NCBI GenBank assembly: GCA_964424035.1
Contig: CAYRHB010000004.1
Coordinates: 1-59,946, forward strand
From: Leptolinea sp964424035
Lineage (GTDB): Bacteria > Chloroflexota > Anaerolineae > Anaerolineales > Anaerolineaceae
Direction: 5' to 3'
Length of the DNA stretch: 59,946 nt
Part shown: piece by piece, positions 26,217-34,340 of the stretch
Numbering within the stretch: the stretch's first letter is position 1
How the letters are laid out: each line of letters begins with the position of its first letter
Notes under the pieces: model-generated
What the model was told of the DNA's origin: nothing
Database searches by the model: none
Seen by the model: only the letters and a program-made list of their open reading frames with translations
Made by a program: the position numbers and the translations under genes

Positions 26217-28772
26217 ATGATACCGGTTGAATTACAAATCAACGGATTTCTTTCCTATCAGGAAGCGGCCAGCATTGATTTTTCTGCTTTCGATCTGGCC
26301 TGTATCTCCGGGTCGAATGGCGCCGGGAAATCTTCCCTGCTGGACGCAATCACCTGGGTATTGTTTGGCAATGCCCGTCGGAATGACGATTCGATCATAA
26401 ATACCCGGTCGGATGCCGCTCGTGTATCCCTGGTATTTCAGTATGAAGGTGAAATGTACCGGGTGGAACGTCAAAAATTCAGGAATAAGACCGGCACCCT
26501 GGAATTTACGATCCGCACTGAAAATGGCGACTGGAATGTACTGACCGGCGAATCCATGCGGTCAACGGAAGCCCGCATTTGTGATACCCTGCGCATGGAT
26601 TATGACACGTTTATCAACGCATCATTCTTCCTGCAGGGGAAAGCAGACCAGTTCGCCCAACAAAAACCGGCTGACCGGAAACGCATCCTCGGGTCTATAT
26701 TGGGGCTGGAGCGGTGGATTGCTTTTCAGGAGGAAGCTGTCAAGAGACGCAAACAGGTACAGGCTGAGATTGATATTCTGGATGGCCGTCTGGGGGAAAT
26801 TCTTACCGAGTTGGGCGAAGAGGAACAACGCAGACAGGCATTAAAAGCAGCCGAATCCGAGAAGGAAAGTGTTTCCCTGCAGCGGGAAGCCCATGAAAAG
26901 ACCCTGCAGGGATATGAAAAACTGGAGGTTCTTCTACGGGCTCAACGCGAAGCTGTGGGCCGGATGGAAGCTGATCGGCTGAACGGCAAATCACGCAAGG
27001 AAAGGCTTGTATCACGTCTGTCAGAATGCTCGCGAGAGATTGAAACCGCGGAAGAATTGTTACGCGATGAAGCACAGATTGAAAGCGATTTCACTACCTG
27101 GGAGACTGCCCGCAGGGAAAAAGAAGACCTTGACGCATTATCTGCCAGATACCATCAGCTTGAAACCCGGAAACAGGAGCCGCTGCAGTTGATAGCGGCT
27201 GAAAAAGCCCGTTTGGAACAGGAAAGGGCATCCCTGGAAGTTGACCTGAGCAAGGTCCCGGCAATCCAACAGGAGTTGGAGGCACTTTCCAGATCCATTC
27301 CGGTTTTGAAAAAAGAAGTGGATGACACTCAGGCTATTTTGGAAACCCGGCCTGTGCTGGACGCGGAATTGCGGAGTGTGAACGAAGAAAAATCCCGGCT
27401 CGAAGCAACGAACAATAACCTGAAAGAAGAGATGAACAGGCTCAGGGACCGGATTGAAAAATTGCATACTGTCGCTGGCGCAGATTGTCCCCTATGCGGG
27501 CAGGAATTATCAGATGACCATTGTGTGGAACTGACGGGCGAGCTTGAACGTCAGGGTCAAGAATTGAAAGAGACCTACCTGGCAAATAACCGGTTGATCG
27601 TTGAAAAGACCAGGCAGAAGGATTCCCTGGAAAACCGCCTGAAGGAATGTGACCAGGCAACTCGGTCCCATCAACAAGCCCTCGGTGCTTACAACCAGGC
27701 GGCTGCCCGGAAGGCAATGCTGGACCAACAATGGCAGGAATTGGAAGCTTCAAAAAAACGGATGGAAGAGATCCAGCCGGTGATCCATTCCGGCCTGTTT
27801 GCACCGGAAGCGAACACTCGCTTGAAGGAACTGGTTGAAGAAATGGACGCGTTGGGATTCGACCCTGACCGGCTGGATTCTGTCTCATCACTGGAAGTCC
27901 AGCTGCGGCCTATTAATGATCGCCGGCAGAAAATGGCGGAGGCGAAAGCCCGCCTTGAACCTCTGCGGAGAGAAAAGACCGCACTGGAAACAGAACTTCA
28001 GGATGTGGAAGCCGATTTGATCCGCCGGGATGCCGAATGGCAGACTGCCAGGCAGGATCTGGAGAATCAGTCTGCCGGCTTGCCGGATATGAATGCTCTC
28101 CGGAAGGAACTGGAATCCCTGAAAACCCGTGAAGCCCGATTGTTAAGTGATCTGGGTGAAGCCCGGCAACGCGTTCAGGTGTTGCAGAAGCAGCGAGAAC
28201 GTCAGACAGAATTGAATGCCCGGCGGGTGGAATTGACAACCGGTCTGGCACGCTATAAGATACTTGAGAAAGCCTTCAGCAAAGATGGCGTGCAGGCATT
28301 GTTGATCGAAGAAGCCCTGCCGGAGATTGAAACCCAGGCCAACGAGATCCTGGACCGCCTCAGCGGAGGCACTATGTCGGTCCAATTTGCCACCCAGAAG
28401 GAATACAAAGATAAGAATCGCGATGACAAACGTGAAACCCTGGATATCCTGATCAGTGATGGGGCGGGTACCAGGGTATATGAGCTTTTCTCCGGCGGTG
28501 AAGCATTCAGGGTCAATTTTGCCATTCGTCTGGCACTCTCCCGGGTTCTGGCTCACCGGGCTGGTGCACGGCTGCAAACTCTGGTGATTGATGAAGGGTT
28601 CGGCAGCCAGGATGTGGACGGCAGACAGCGGTTGATCGAGACCATAAATCTGGTTCAACCGGATTTCAAGAAGATACTGGTGATTACCCATCTGGAAGAA
28701 CTGAAAGAGGCATTCCCCGCGCGCATTGAAGTGGAAAAGAACTCCCACGGATCGAAAGTGGTGGTGGCCTGA
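26217..28772 (+). CDS. sbcC: SMC-like ATPase SbcC (Rad50 family)
   Basis: The 851-residue protein has the Walker A G-S-N-G-A-G-K-S-S at the N-terminus, long coiled coils on both sides of a zinc hook C424-P-L-C427, the ABC signature F-S-G-G-E-A-F and Walker B L-V-I-D-E-G-F-G. It pairs with SbcD to process DNA ends. It is shorter than the E. coli protein (1048) because of shorter coiled-coil arms. Its stop codon overlaps the start of the glycosyltransferase gene by one base. Confidence 0.95.
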   Translation: MIPVELQINGFLSYQEAASIDFSAFDLACISGSNGAGKSSLLDAITWVLFGNARRNDDSIINTRSDAARVSLVFQYEGEMYRVERQKFRNKTGTLEFTIRTENGDWNVLTGESMRSTEARICDTLRMDYDTFINASFFLQGKADQFAQQKPADRKRILGSILGLERWIAFQEEAVKRRKQVQAEIDILDGRLGEILTELGEEEQRRQALKAAESEKESVSLQREAHEKTLQGYEKLEVLLRAQREAVGRMEADRLNGKSRKERLVSRLSECSREIETAEELLRDEAQIESDFTTWETARREKEDLDALSARYHQLETRKQEPLQLIAAEKARLEQERASLEVDLSKVPAIQQELEALSRSIPVLKKEVDDTQAILETRPVLDAELRSVNEEKSRLEATNNNLKEEMNRLRDRIEKLHTVAGADCPLCGQELSDDHCVELTGELERQGQELKETYLANNRLIVEKTRQKDSLENRLKECDQATRSHQQALGAYNQAAARKAMLDQQWQELEASKKRMEEIQPVIHSGLFAPEANTRLKELVEEMDALGFDPDRLDSVSSLEVQLRPINDRRQKMAEAKARLEPLRREKTALETELQDVEADLIRRDAEWQTARQDLENQSAGLPDMNALRKELESLKTREARLLSDLGEARQRVQVLQKQRERQTELNARRVELTTGLARYKILEKAFSKDGVQALLIEEALPEIETQANEILDRLSGGTMSVQFATQKEYKDKNRDDKRETLDILISDGAGTRVYELFSGGEAFRVNFAIRLALSRVLAHRAGARLQTLVIDEGFGSQDVDGRQRLIETINLVQPDFKKILVITHLEELKEAFPARIEVEKNSHGSKVVVA

Positions 28773-29875
28773 TGACTACGGAGGATGTCAGGCTTGGCAT
28801 ACTTCAAAGAGTCCTGACCGATTACCGCGCGATCTTTTTTGACCTGCTGGCGGAGAGTTTCCCCGCGGGATTGGAAATTGCCGCCGGAGAAGCCAGACCG
28901 GAGGAGCAGATCAACCCCGGGAAACCGAAAAAAGCCAGCCTGCATACCATCCAGAATATCCATATCATGAAAGGCGGTTTGTACCTGTGCCAGCAGCGCG
29001 GGGTAATCGAATGGTTGCAGGCATTTGACCCCGCTGTGCTTATCGTTGAAGGCAACCCGCGGTATCTATCCACGCCGCAGGTTGTTCGCTGGATGCATCA
29101 GCGAAACAAACCGGTTATCGGCTGGGGTTTGGGTGTCCCGGTTTCCGGCGGTCTGCGTTCCAGCCTGCGGGTGTCATTCCTCAAGGATTTTGACGCCATT
29201 CTCACATACAGCCTGCAGGGCAGGGACGGGTATATAAATGCCGGAATACCGGAAGACAGGGTTTTCGTGGCTCCCAATGCGGCAGCTTTCCGCCCGGAAG
29301 CAGATGCCCCGGTGCGCCAGTTGTCGTTGATCGAAAAGAAATTAACAGTGATCTTTGTAGGAAGGTTGCAGGACCGTAAACGGGTGGACCTGTTATTGAA
29401 AGCCTGTTCATTACTGGAAGAGGCCATCCAACCGGAACTGATCATAGTCGGTGATGGTCCGGAACGCGCAGCCTTGGAAAGGCTCGCCGGGCAGATCTAT
29501 CCAGCGGCTGTCTTTACCGGAGACAAACGGGGTAAAGATCTGGAGGATCTTTTCCGTAAAGCAGACCTGTTTGCCCTTCCAGGCACCGGGGGATTGGCCC
29601 TTCAACAGGCACTGGCTTTCGCTCTTCCAGCCATCGCAGCCGAAGGAGACGGAACCCAGGTCGATCTTGTCCGGTCTGGAAACGGGTGGCTGGTCAAACC
29701 GGGGGATTTGGAAAGCCTGAGATCCGCATTGCAGGCGGCGTTGAGCGATCCGGAAAATCTGGCGCGAAAGGGCAGAGAATCATTCCGCATCGTGCGGGAG
29801 GAGATCAACCTTGAACATATGGCTGAGATATTTGAAACTGCTGTCAACCATGTATTGAAACGGAAAAGCGGATGA
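28772..29875 (+). CDS. Glycosyltransferase family 4 protein
   Basis: The 367-residue protein has the two Rossmann-like domains of GT-B enzymes. The C-terminal domain shows F-V-G-R-L-Q-D-R-K-R-V-D, I-V-G-D-G-P-E-R and the donor-site region. The usual E-x7-E donor motif is degenerate: the segment reads P-G-T-G-G-L-A-L-Q-Q-A-L-A, lacking both glutamates seen in classic members. It may use another donor or metal-free chemistry, or belong to a divergent subfamily. It overlaps sbcC by 1 base and the next glycosyltransferase by 4, so it is in the same transcript. Confidence 0.88.
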   Translation: MTTEDVRLGILQRVLTDYRAIFFDLLAESFPAGLEIAAGEARPEEQINPGKPKKASLHTIQNIHIMKGGLYLCQQRGVIEWLQAFDPAVLIVEGNPRYLSTPQVVRWMHQRNKPVIGWGLGVPVSGGLRSSLRVSFLKDFDAILTYSLQGRDGYINAGIPEDRVFVAPNAAAFRPEADAPVRQLSLIEKKLTVIFVGRLQDRKRVDLLLKACSLLEEAIQPELIIVGDGPERAALERLAGQIYPAAVFTGDKRGKDLEDLFRKADLFALPGTGGLALQQALAFALPAIAAEGDGTQVDLVRSGNGWLVKPGDLESLRSALQAALSDPENLARKGRESFRIVREEINLEHMAEIFETAVNHVLKRKSG

Positions 29876-31080
29876 AAATTCTTCTGGTAGCTGACGGACG
29901 AAGCCCAATCACACGTGGATGGATTCGAACCCTCGAGATAGCCGGTTTTGATATTGGGCTGGTTTCAACATTTCCATATCCTGAAATTACAGGTGTGAAC
30001 CATGCGGGTCTGATCCCAGTCGCGTTCTCTTCCATGGCAGGAAGCCAGGCCGGGAGCCGGAAAACAGAAAAAAAAGACCGCGAAAGAAAATTCGTCAGCC
30101 GGTTCCGGGACCTGTTGATGACCGGCCGTTACTGGGTGGGACCGGTTACCCTGGGACAATCACGCCGGAGCTTCCTTGATATTCTGGACAGGGAAAAACC
30201 GGATATTGTCCATGCGTTGCGTATCCCATTTGAAGGCATGCTGGCGCGGATCACCCCAGCGGGAATACCTTTCATCGTATCCATATGGGGGAATGATCTC
30301 ACCCTGCACGCGCATGGCTCTCCGCTTATGGGATATGAGACCCGGCAAGTACTGAAACGTGCCAATGGTCTTATGGCGGATGCCAACCGGGATCTGGATC
30401 TTGCCCGCGAATGGGGTTTGAAGTCCGATGTGCCGGGATTGTGCGTTCCGGGTGGGGGAGGGATTGATTTGCCGATTATGGAGGAAGCCATTGAGGAGGA
30501 TATTCCTCTACCCGTTGACCTTCCTCACGGAGACCCGGTGGTTATTAATCCGCGCGGTTTCCGCCCGGGAAGTGTGCGAAATGACACATTCTTCCGGTCA
30601 ATTCCATTGATTCTGGAAGAAATTCCCGAGACGATCTTTATCTGTGCCGGTATGGCTGGACAACCGGAAGCAATGGAATGGGTGGACAAGCTTGATCTTT
30701 CACGATCGGTACGATTACTGCCGTTTCTCAAACAGGATGATCTCTGGCGGCTTTTCAGACGTTCCACGGTGAGTATGTCCATTAGCCAGCACGATGGCAC
30801 CCCCAATTCATTATTGGAAGCCATGGCGCTGGGTTGTTTCCCGGTTGTGGGTGATATCGAATCAACCCGCGCGTGGATCACAGACGGGGAAAATGGACGC
30901 CTTATCCAACCGGACGACATTACGGGGACGGCGGAAGCTGTGATCGGTGCATTGAAAAATCCGGAGATGGTCCGGAGCGCGGCTCGATTAAACCGCCAGA
31001 TCATCACAGACCGCGTGGATCGAAATTCTCTTGCCGGCATAATAGCGGACTATTACCGGAATATCGCCGGAATAACCTGA
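29872..31080 (+). CDS. Glycosyltransferase family 4 protein
   Basis: The 402-residue GT-B protein has an N-terminal acceptor domain (I-L-L-V-A-D-G-R-S-P-I-T-R-G-W) and a C-terminal donor domain with S-Q-H-D-G-T-P-N-S-L-L-E-A-M-A-L-G-C, where the second glutamate of the donor motif is kept, and a D-G-E-N-G-R-L-I segment. It most likely builds an envelope polysaccharide or glycolipid. The start overlaps the previous gene as ATGA. Sugar and acceptor cannot be read from the sequence. Confidence 0.9.
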   Translation: MKILLVADGRSPITRGWIRTLEIAGFDIGLVSTFPYPEITGVNHAGLIPVAFSSMAGSQAGSRKTEKKDRERKFVSRFRDLLMTGRYWVGPVTLGQSRRSFLDILDREKPDIVHALRIPFEGMLARITPAGIPFIVSIWGNDLTLHAHGSPLMGYETRQVLKRANGLMADANRDLDLAREWGLKSDVPGLCVPGGGGIDLPIMEEAIEEDIPLPVDLPHGDPVVINPRGFRPGSVRNDTFFRSIPLILEEIPETIFICAGMAGQPEAMEWVDKLDLSRSVRLLPFLKQDDLWRLFRRSTVSMSISQHDGTPNSLLEAMALGCFPVVGDIESTRAWITDGENGRLIQPDDITGTAEAVIGALKNPEMVRSAARLNRQIITDRVDRNSLAGIIADYYRNIAGIT

Positions 31081-31094
31081 ATCGGGGGTGGGAC

Positions 31095-31544
31095 ATGCGG
31101 AAAGATGAACTGTTGACTTCCATCCTGGCTGAACACCGGAAACTTGAGGAATCTCTGGCATTGCTTTCTCCAGAACAAATGGAGATGACGATGCCCGGCC
31201 AATATTGGACCATCAAGGAAACACTGGCTCATCTGACCTCATGGGAACAACACCTTCTGGCTGAATATGCCCGGTTTTCACGGGGTGAGGCGGTGCGGGA
31301 ACTGTCCGGGTGGGATGAAATCAATGCCGTGAATGAAAACACCCGTAAAAGTGGGTGTGCCAGACCTGCAGCACTTGTCCTTGAAGAATTTCATAAATCA
31401 TTCCATGATATCGTCACCTGGTTGGAACATGTGCCCGAAGAAGAATTGAACCGCAAATTTGCCTATGGTATGAGCCTGGGTGAATTCACAGCGGAAGACA
31501 CATGGAAGCATTATAAGGAACACCTGCCACTAATAACCGGATAA
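31095..31544 (+). CDS. DinB-like four-helix protein
   Basis: The 149-residue protein starts at ATG 31095 after GGGGGTGGG. It matches the DinB/ClbS-DfsB four-helix-bundle superfamily: W-T-I-K-E-T-L-A-H-L-T-S-W-E-Q in the second helix and a late H-Y-K-E-H-L histidine cluster that could complete a metal site. Relatives include thiol transferases and the colibactin self-resistance hydrolase ClbS. The exact activity is not predictable. It lies 14 bases after the second glycosyltransferase. A longer frame upstream overlaps that gene and is unlikely. Confidence 0.82.
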   Translation: MRKDELLTSILAEHRKLEESLALLSPEQMEMTMPGQYWTIKETLAHLTSWEQHLLAEYARFSRGEAVRELSGWDEINAVNENTRKSGCARPAALVLEEFHKSFHDIVTWLEHVPEEELNRKFAYGMSLGEFTAEDTWKHYKEHLPLITG

Positions 31545-31575
31545 ATTTCAGGCAGGTAATGCTGCCAGGAATCCC

Positions 31576-31581
31576 TATAAT
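31576..31581 (+). promoter_or_regulatory. Possible -10 box upstream of the GT39-like gene
   Basis: TATAAT at 31576-31581 would give a leader of about 70 bases before ATG 31658. No good -35 precedes it. A short hairpin (GGCAG / CTGCC) lies immediately upstream, after the DinB-like gene. Confidence 0.35.
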
Positions 31582-31657
31582 AGTAAGTATTACCGACCGG
31601 CCATAATATATCCATTTCGAATTCTCAACTGAAGGCCTGTTCTCTAGTCGGATAACC

Positions 31658-33907
31658 ATGGATGCCATGATTAAACCGGACAATATTACTGAAGTTTCAA
31701 CGCCAACGAAGCCGCCTCTTTCCAAAACCACCGGTATCTTCCTGTTACTTCTGACGCTTCTTACCGCTCTGATTCCGACTGCTCTGGTGGTAGCCGATAG
31801 ATGGATGGGTATTATCCGGACTGATATATTCGATGCGATCTGGTGCAAGTCTTTGTACCTGTGCCGCAGCATGATACCTTCATATTTCATTCTGATCACA
31901 GGTTTTACAGTAATTTTGCCCATTCTTGTATTCTTCCAGAGAAAAACCACGCAGGTTGTTCTGGAAGAGGAGATTCCGGAGGATGGTTACGATCGCGTAA
32001 ACCCGGAACAGGCCAGGGTCGGTCTGATATACCGGGTGGTATCACTGGGTTTTATGCTCTTTTTCATCCTGCTAAGCTTTATCCGGGAGGAACTGCCGGG
32101 TTGGGGACTGGTTTATGCCTGGCTGGGTTTTATGGCAGGCGCTGTTATTTCATACCTGCCGATGGAATCTGTGAAGAGATGGTGGGAACAGTCCGGCGAA
32201 AAGTGGATGGCCATTGCACTGGCACACTGCGGTCTTGTTGGATTGATGGTCGGTATTTATGGGAAACCGGACCTGTTATGGTCAACCGTGGTGCTGGCCA
32301 TTCTGGTCGGGGCGAATCTCTGGCGGTTCCGGCGGGAAATCCCCGGGATATTCTGGATAATGTCCCTTGCCCTGGTCGTTTTTACGATTGATATCAATGG
32401 ATGGTGGACATCGGTTGTTGGTGATGAGTTCACCTTTCATGATATCGCGTGGCGCATGTCGGATATTCTTAATTACCGGGAACTGAACGAAATTCTGTTC
32501 AGGGCTGATGGCGCACATACCTCGCATACGTACATCTCATCGTTATTTCAAGTCTTGTCAATGAAATTTTTTGGATCAGAAAATTTCGGCTGGCGGTTCA
32601 GCAACCCCTACCAGTGTTCGTTGGCGGTTGGTCTTTTCTATTATTTTTGCTCAACATTCATTTCCAGGCGACAATCACTGGTTGCAGCATTTCTATTCTC
32701 GGTTTCGTCGTATATCATGTCGTTTGGTAAGATCGGGTATAACAACCTTCAGGCATTATTCGGGCTGACACTGCTTCTGGCCATGGCCGCCTGGATCTTA
32801 AGGAATGGTTCCCGGTTGTCTTATATTGGACTTGGATGCTCGCTGGTCTATTGCTTTTATGCATATCCAGCCGCGTTGTATGCCATTCCACTGCCAATCA
32901 TCCTGCTGGTAATCTACCGTCCACCACGCAATCGGGAATTGATCATGAACTGGGTATGGATGCTCTTGATCTGTATCCTGATGATCATACCGCTTATGGT
33001 GCAACCGGTTTACTGGACGAGCAAACTGACTGGAACAACATTAAACCAACCGTCCATACTGGGGTCATCCGCCTCGGTCATTGAACATTTCGGGTTGAAT
33101 TTCTTCTTTGCTTTTTATTCATTTCTATATGCGTTTGCCGAATCACATTTCATTGCGGCATCGTATGTTGATCCCCTGACCGGGTCCTTCTTTCTGATCG
33201 GGCTTTGTGTGCTTGTGTTCCAGGCAGGCCGGCGGCGCTTTCATTTGTTCATTCTTTTTGCCTACCTGTTTTTCCTGGTTGTCATTGGAACCACACATGA
33301 CCGGACATATCCTCCACACACCCGGATGTTCCTGCTTGTTCCGTTGTACGCATTAATCGCAGCCTGGGGTATTTTCTGGGTGGGGGCGCAAATCACCCGT
33401 TTGTGGAAGATCCCCCACAGGTTGAGCTTTATTTCAACCATCATGCTGGCTGTTTTGTTTCCGGCATTGAACCTGTACCAGGCTTTCCCGCTTTCAAATT
33501 ATCGATATGCAGACATGCAGAGTATCGAGACCCTGTTTATCCGACTGTCACAGAACCTGGAAAGGGCGGAACCACGCCGTCCGAAGAATTATGTGATTAT
33601 CGCGGATGAGAACTGGGGGATTACCGGATTCCTTATGTTACAAAAAGCCTATCCACATCTGGCGTGGGCGGAGATGCATGAAATTCTGCTGGCGGAACCG
33701 GTAATACCGGATGCCAGCAAGCCTCTGCTTTCAGAACGGGATACCATCATCCTCCTGATGCCATGGATGGACCCGGTATGGGTTAATGCCCTGGATGCAC
33801 CATTACGGGATATGGGTAAAGAGCCGTGTGAGATGACAACGTACACCGGTTTAAGGCGGACGACCATGTACCACGCACCGGATCTGCCCCAGGCATGCAC
33901 CCCATAA
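31658..33907 (+). CDS. GT39/PMT-like polytopic membrane glycosyltransferase
   Basis: The 749-residue protein has about a dozen or more transmembrane helices. It contains a GT-C-type acidic motif after a membrane segment (V-V-G-D-E-F-T-F-H-D, likely the catalytic D-E), followed by a soluble loop G-A-H-T-S-H-T-Y-I-S-S-L-F. This layout matches dolichol- or polyprenol-phosphate-sugar-dependent mannosyltransferases of the PMT/ArnT type. It probably transfers sugars outside the membrane. Two ATG codons (31658 and 31667) are possible, and neither has a clear Shine-Dalgarno. Confidence 0.82.
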   Translation: MDAMIKPDNITEVSTPTKPPLSKTTGIFLLLLTLLTALIPTALVVADRWMGIIRTDIFDAIWCKSLYLCRSMIPSYFILITGFTVILPILVFFQRKTTQVVLEEEIPEDGYDRVNPEQARVGLIYRVVSLGFMLFFILLSFIREELPGWGLVYAWLGFMAGAVISYLPMESVKRWWEQSGEKWMAIALAHCGLVGLMVGIYGKPDLLWSTVVLAILVGANLWRFRREIPGIFWIMSLALVVFTIDINGWWTSVVGDEFTFHDIAWRMSDILNYRELNEILFRADGAHTSHTYISSLFQVLSMKFFGSENFGWRFSNPYQCSLAVGLFYYFCSTFISRRQSLVAAFLFSVSSYIMSFGKIGYNNLQALFGLTLLLAMAAWILRNGSRLSYIGLGCSLVYCFYAYPAALYAIPLPIILLVIYRPPRNRELIMNWVWMLLICILMIIPLMVQPVYWTSKLTGTTLNQPSILGSSASVIEHFGLNFFFAFYSFLYAFAESHFIAASYVDPLTGSFFLIGLCVLVFQAGRRRFHLFILFAYLFFLVVIGTTHDRTYPPHTRMFLLVPLYALIAAWGIFWVGAQITRLWKIPHRLSFISTIMLAVLFPALNLYQAFPLSNYRYADMQSIETLFIRLSQNLERAEPRRPKNYVIIADENWGITGFLMLQKAYPHLAWAEMHEILLAEPVIPDASKPLLSERDTIILLMPWMDPVWVNALDAPLRDMGKEPCEMTTYTGLRRTTMYHAPDLPQACTP

Positions 33908-33962
33908 CTGATTAGCCCGGGGAATGGTATGACAGAGCAGTCGTATAAAAACCACAAACCGC

Positions 33963-33998
33963 TATAATGCGTATATAGAATCAAAATCTTTAGGAGGA
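33963..33998 (+). promoter_or_regulatory. -10 box and strong ribosome site of the GlsB-type gene
   Basis: TATAAT at 33963-33968 precedes a short leader and AGGAGGAA at 33992-33999, four bases before ATG 34002. This is a conventional leadered start, in contrast to the polX start 340 bases further on. Confidence 0.6.
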
Positions 33999-34001
33999 AC
34001 C

Positions 34002-34256
34002 ATGGGTCTTTTATCCTGGATTGTTGTAGGTTTGATTGCCGGCTGGTTGGCCGGGAAAGTCATGCGCGGCCGCGGCTATGGACTGGTGGGGGATATTATC
34101 ATCGGCGTGATCGGAGCATTGGTGGGCGGCTGGTTGGCTGATACCGTGTTGGGGCTTGGTGTGGGTATCACCGGATTCAATCTGACCACCATCCTGGTGG
34201 CATTTGTGGGCGCGGTGGTGGTACTGTTCGTTCTCCGTCTGCTAAAGAAGAAATAA
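34002..34256 (+). CDS. GlsB/YeaQ/YmgE family small membrane protein
   Basis: The 84-residue protein has three hydrophobic helices separated by Gly-rich turns (G-L-I-A-G-W-L-A-G-K and G-A-L-V-G-G-W-L-A), which define the transglycosylase-associated GlsB/YeaQ family. Such proteins are often stress-induced; the molecular role is not established. It has its own promoter, a strong AGGAGG site and a terminator, so it is a single-gene unit. Confidence 0.93.
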   Translation: MGLLSWIVVGLIAGWLAGKVMRGRGYGLVGDIIIGVIGALVGGWLADTVLGLGVGITGFNLTTILVAFVGAVVVLFVLRLLKKK

Positions 34257-34284
34257 GCTCTTCATTGTGGTTATTTGAGAAATC

Positions 34285-34320
34285 GCCGGGTCTAAATGAA
34301 ATTGGAGGCCCGGCCTTTTC
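34285..34320 (+). terminator. Intrinsic terminator after the GlsB-type gene
   Basis: GCCGGGTCT (34285-34293) pairs with AGGCCCGGC (34306-34314), 9 bp with one G-U pair, and is followed by CTTTTC. It ends 9 bases before the polX -10 box, so transcription stops and restarts within 20 bases. Confidence 0.75.
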
Positions 34321-34328
34321 ATACTTGC

Positions 34329-34334
34329 TATAAT
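34329..34334 (+). promoter_or_regulatory. -10 box of polX, leaderless-type
   Basis: TATAAT, preceded by TGC (extended -10), is six bases (CAGCGC) upstream of ATG 34341. There is no Shine-Dalgarno. Confidence 0.6.
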
Positions 34335-34340
34335 CAGCGC

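Noticed and set aside
29920..29940. GATTCGAACCC, resembling the reverse complement of a tRNA T-loop
   Set aside because: It is inside the coding sequence of a clear GT4 gene, and no cloverleaf fits.
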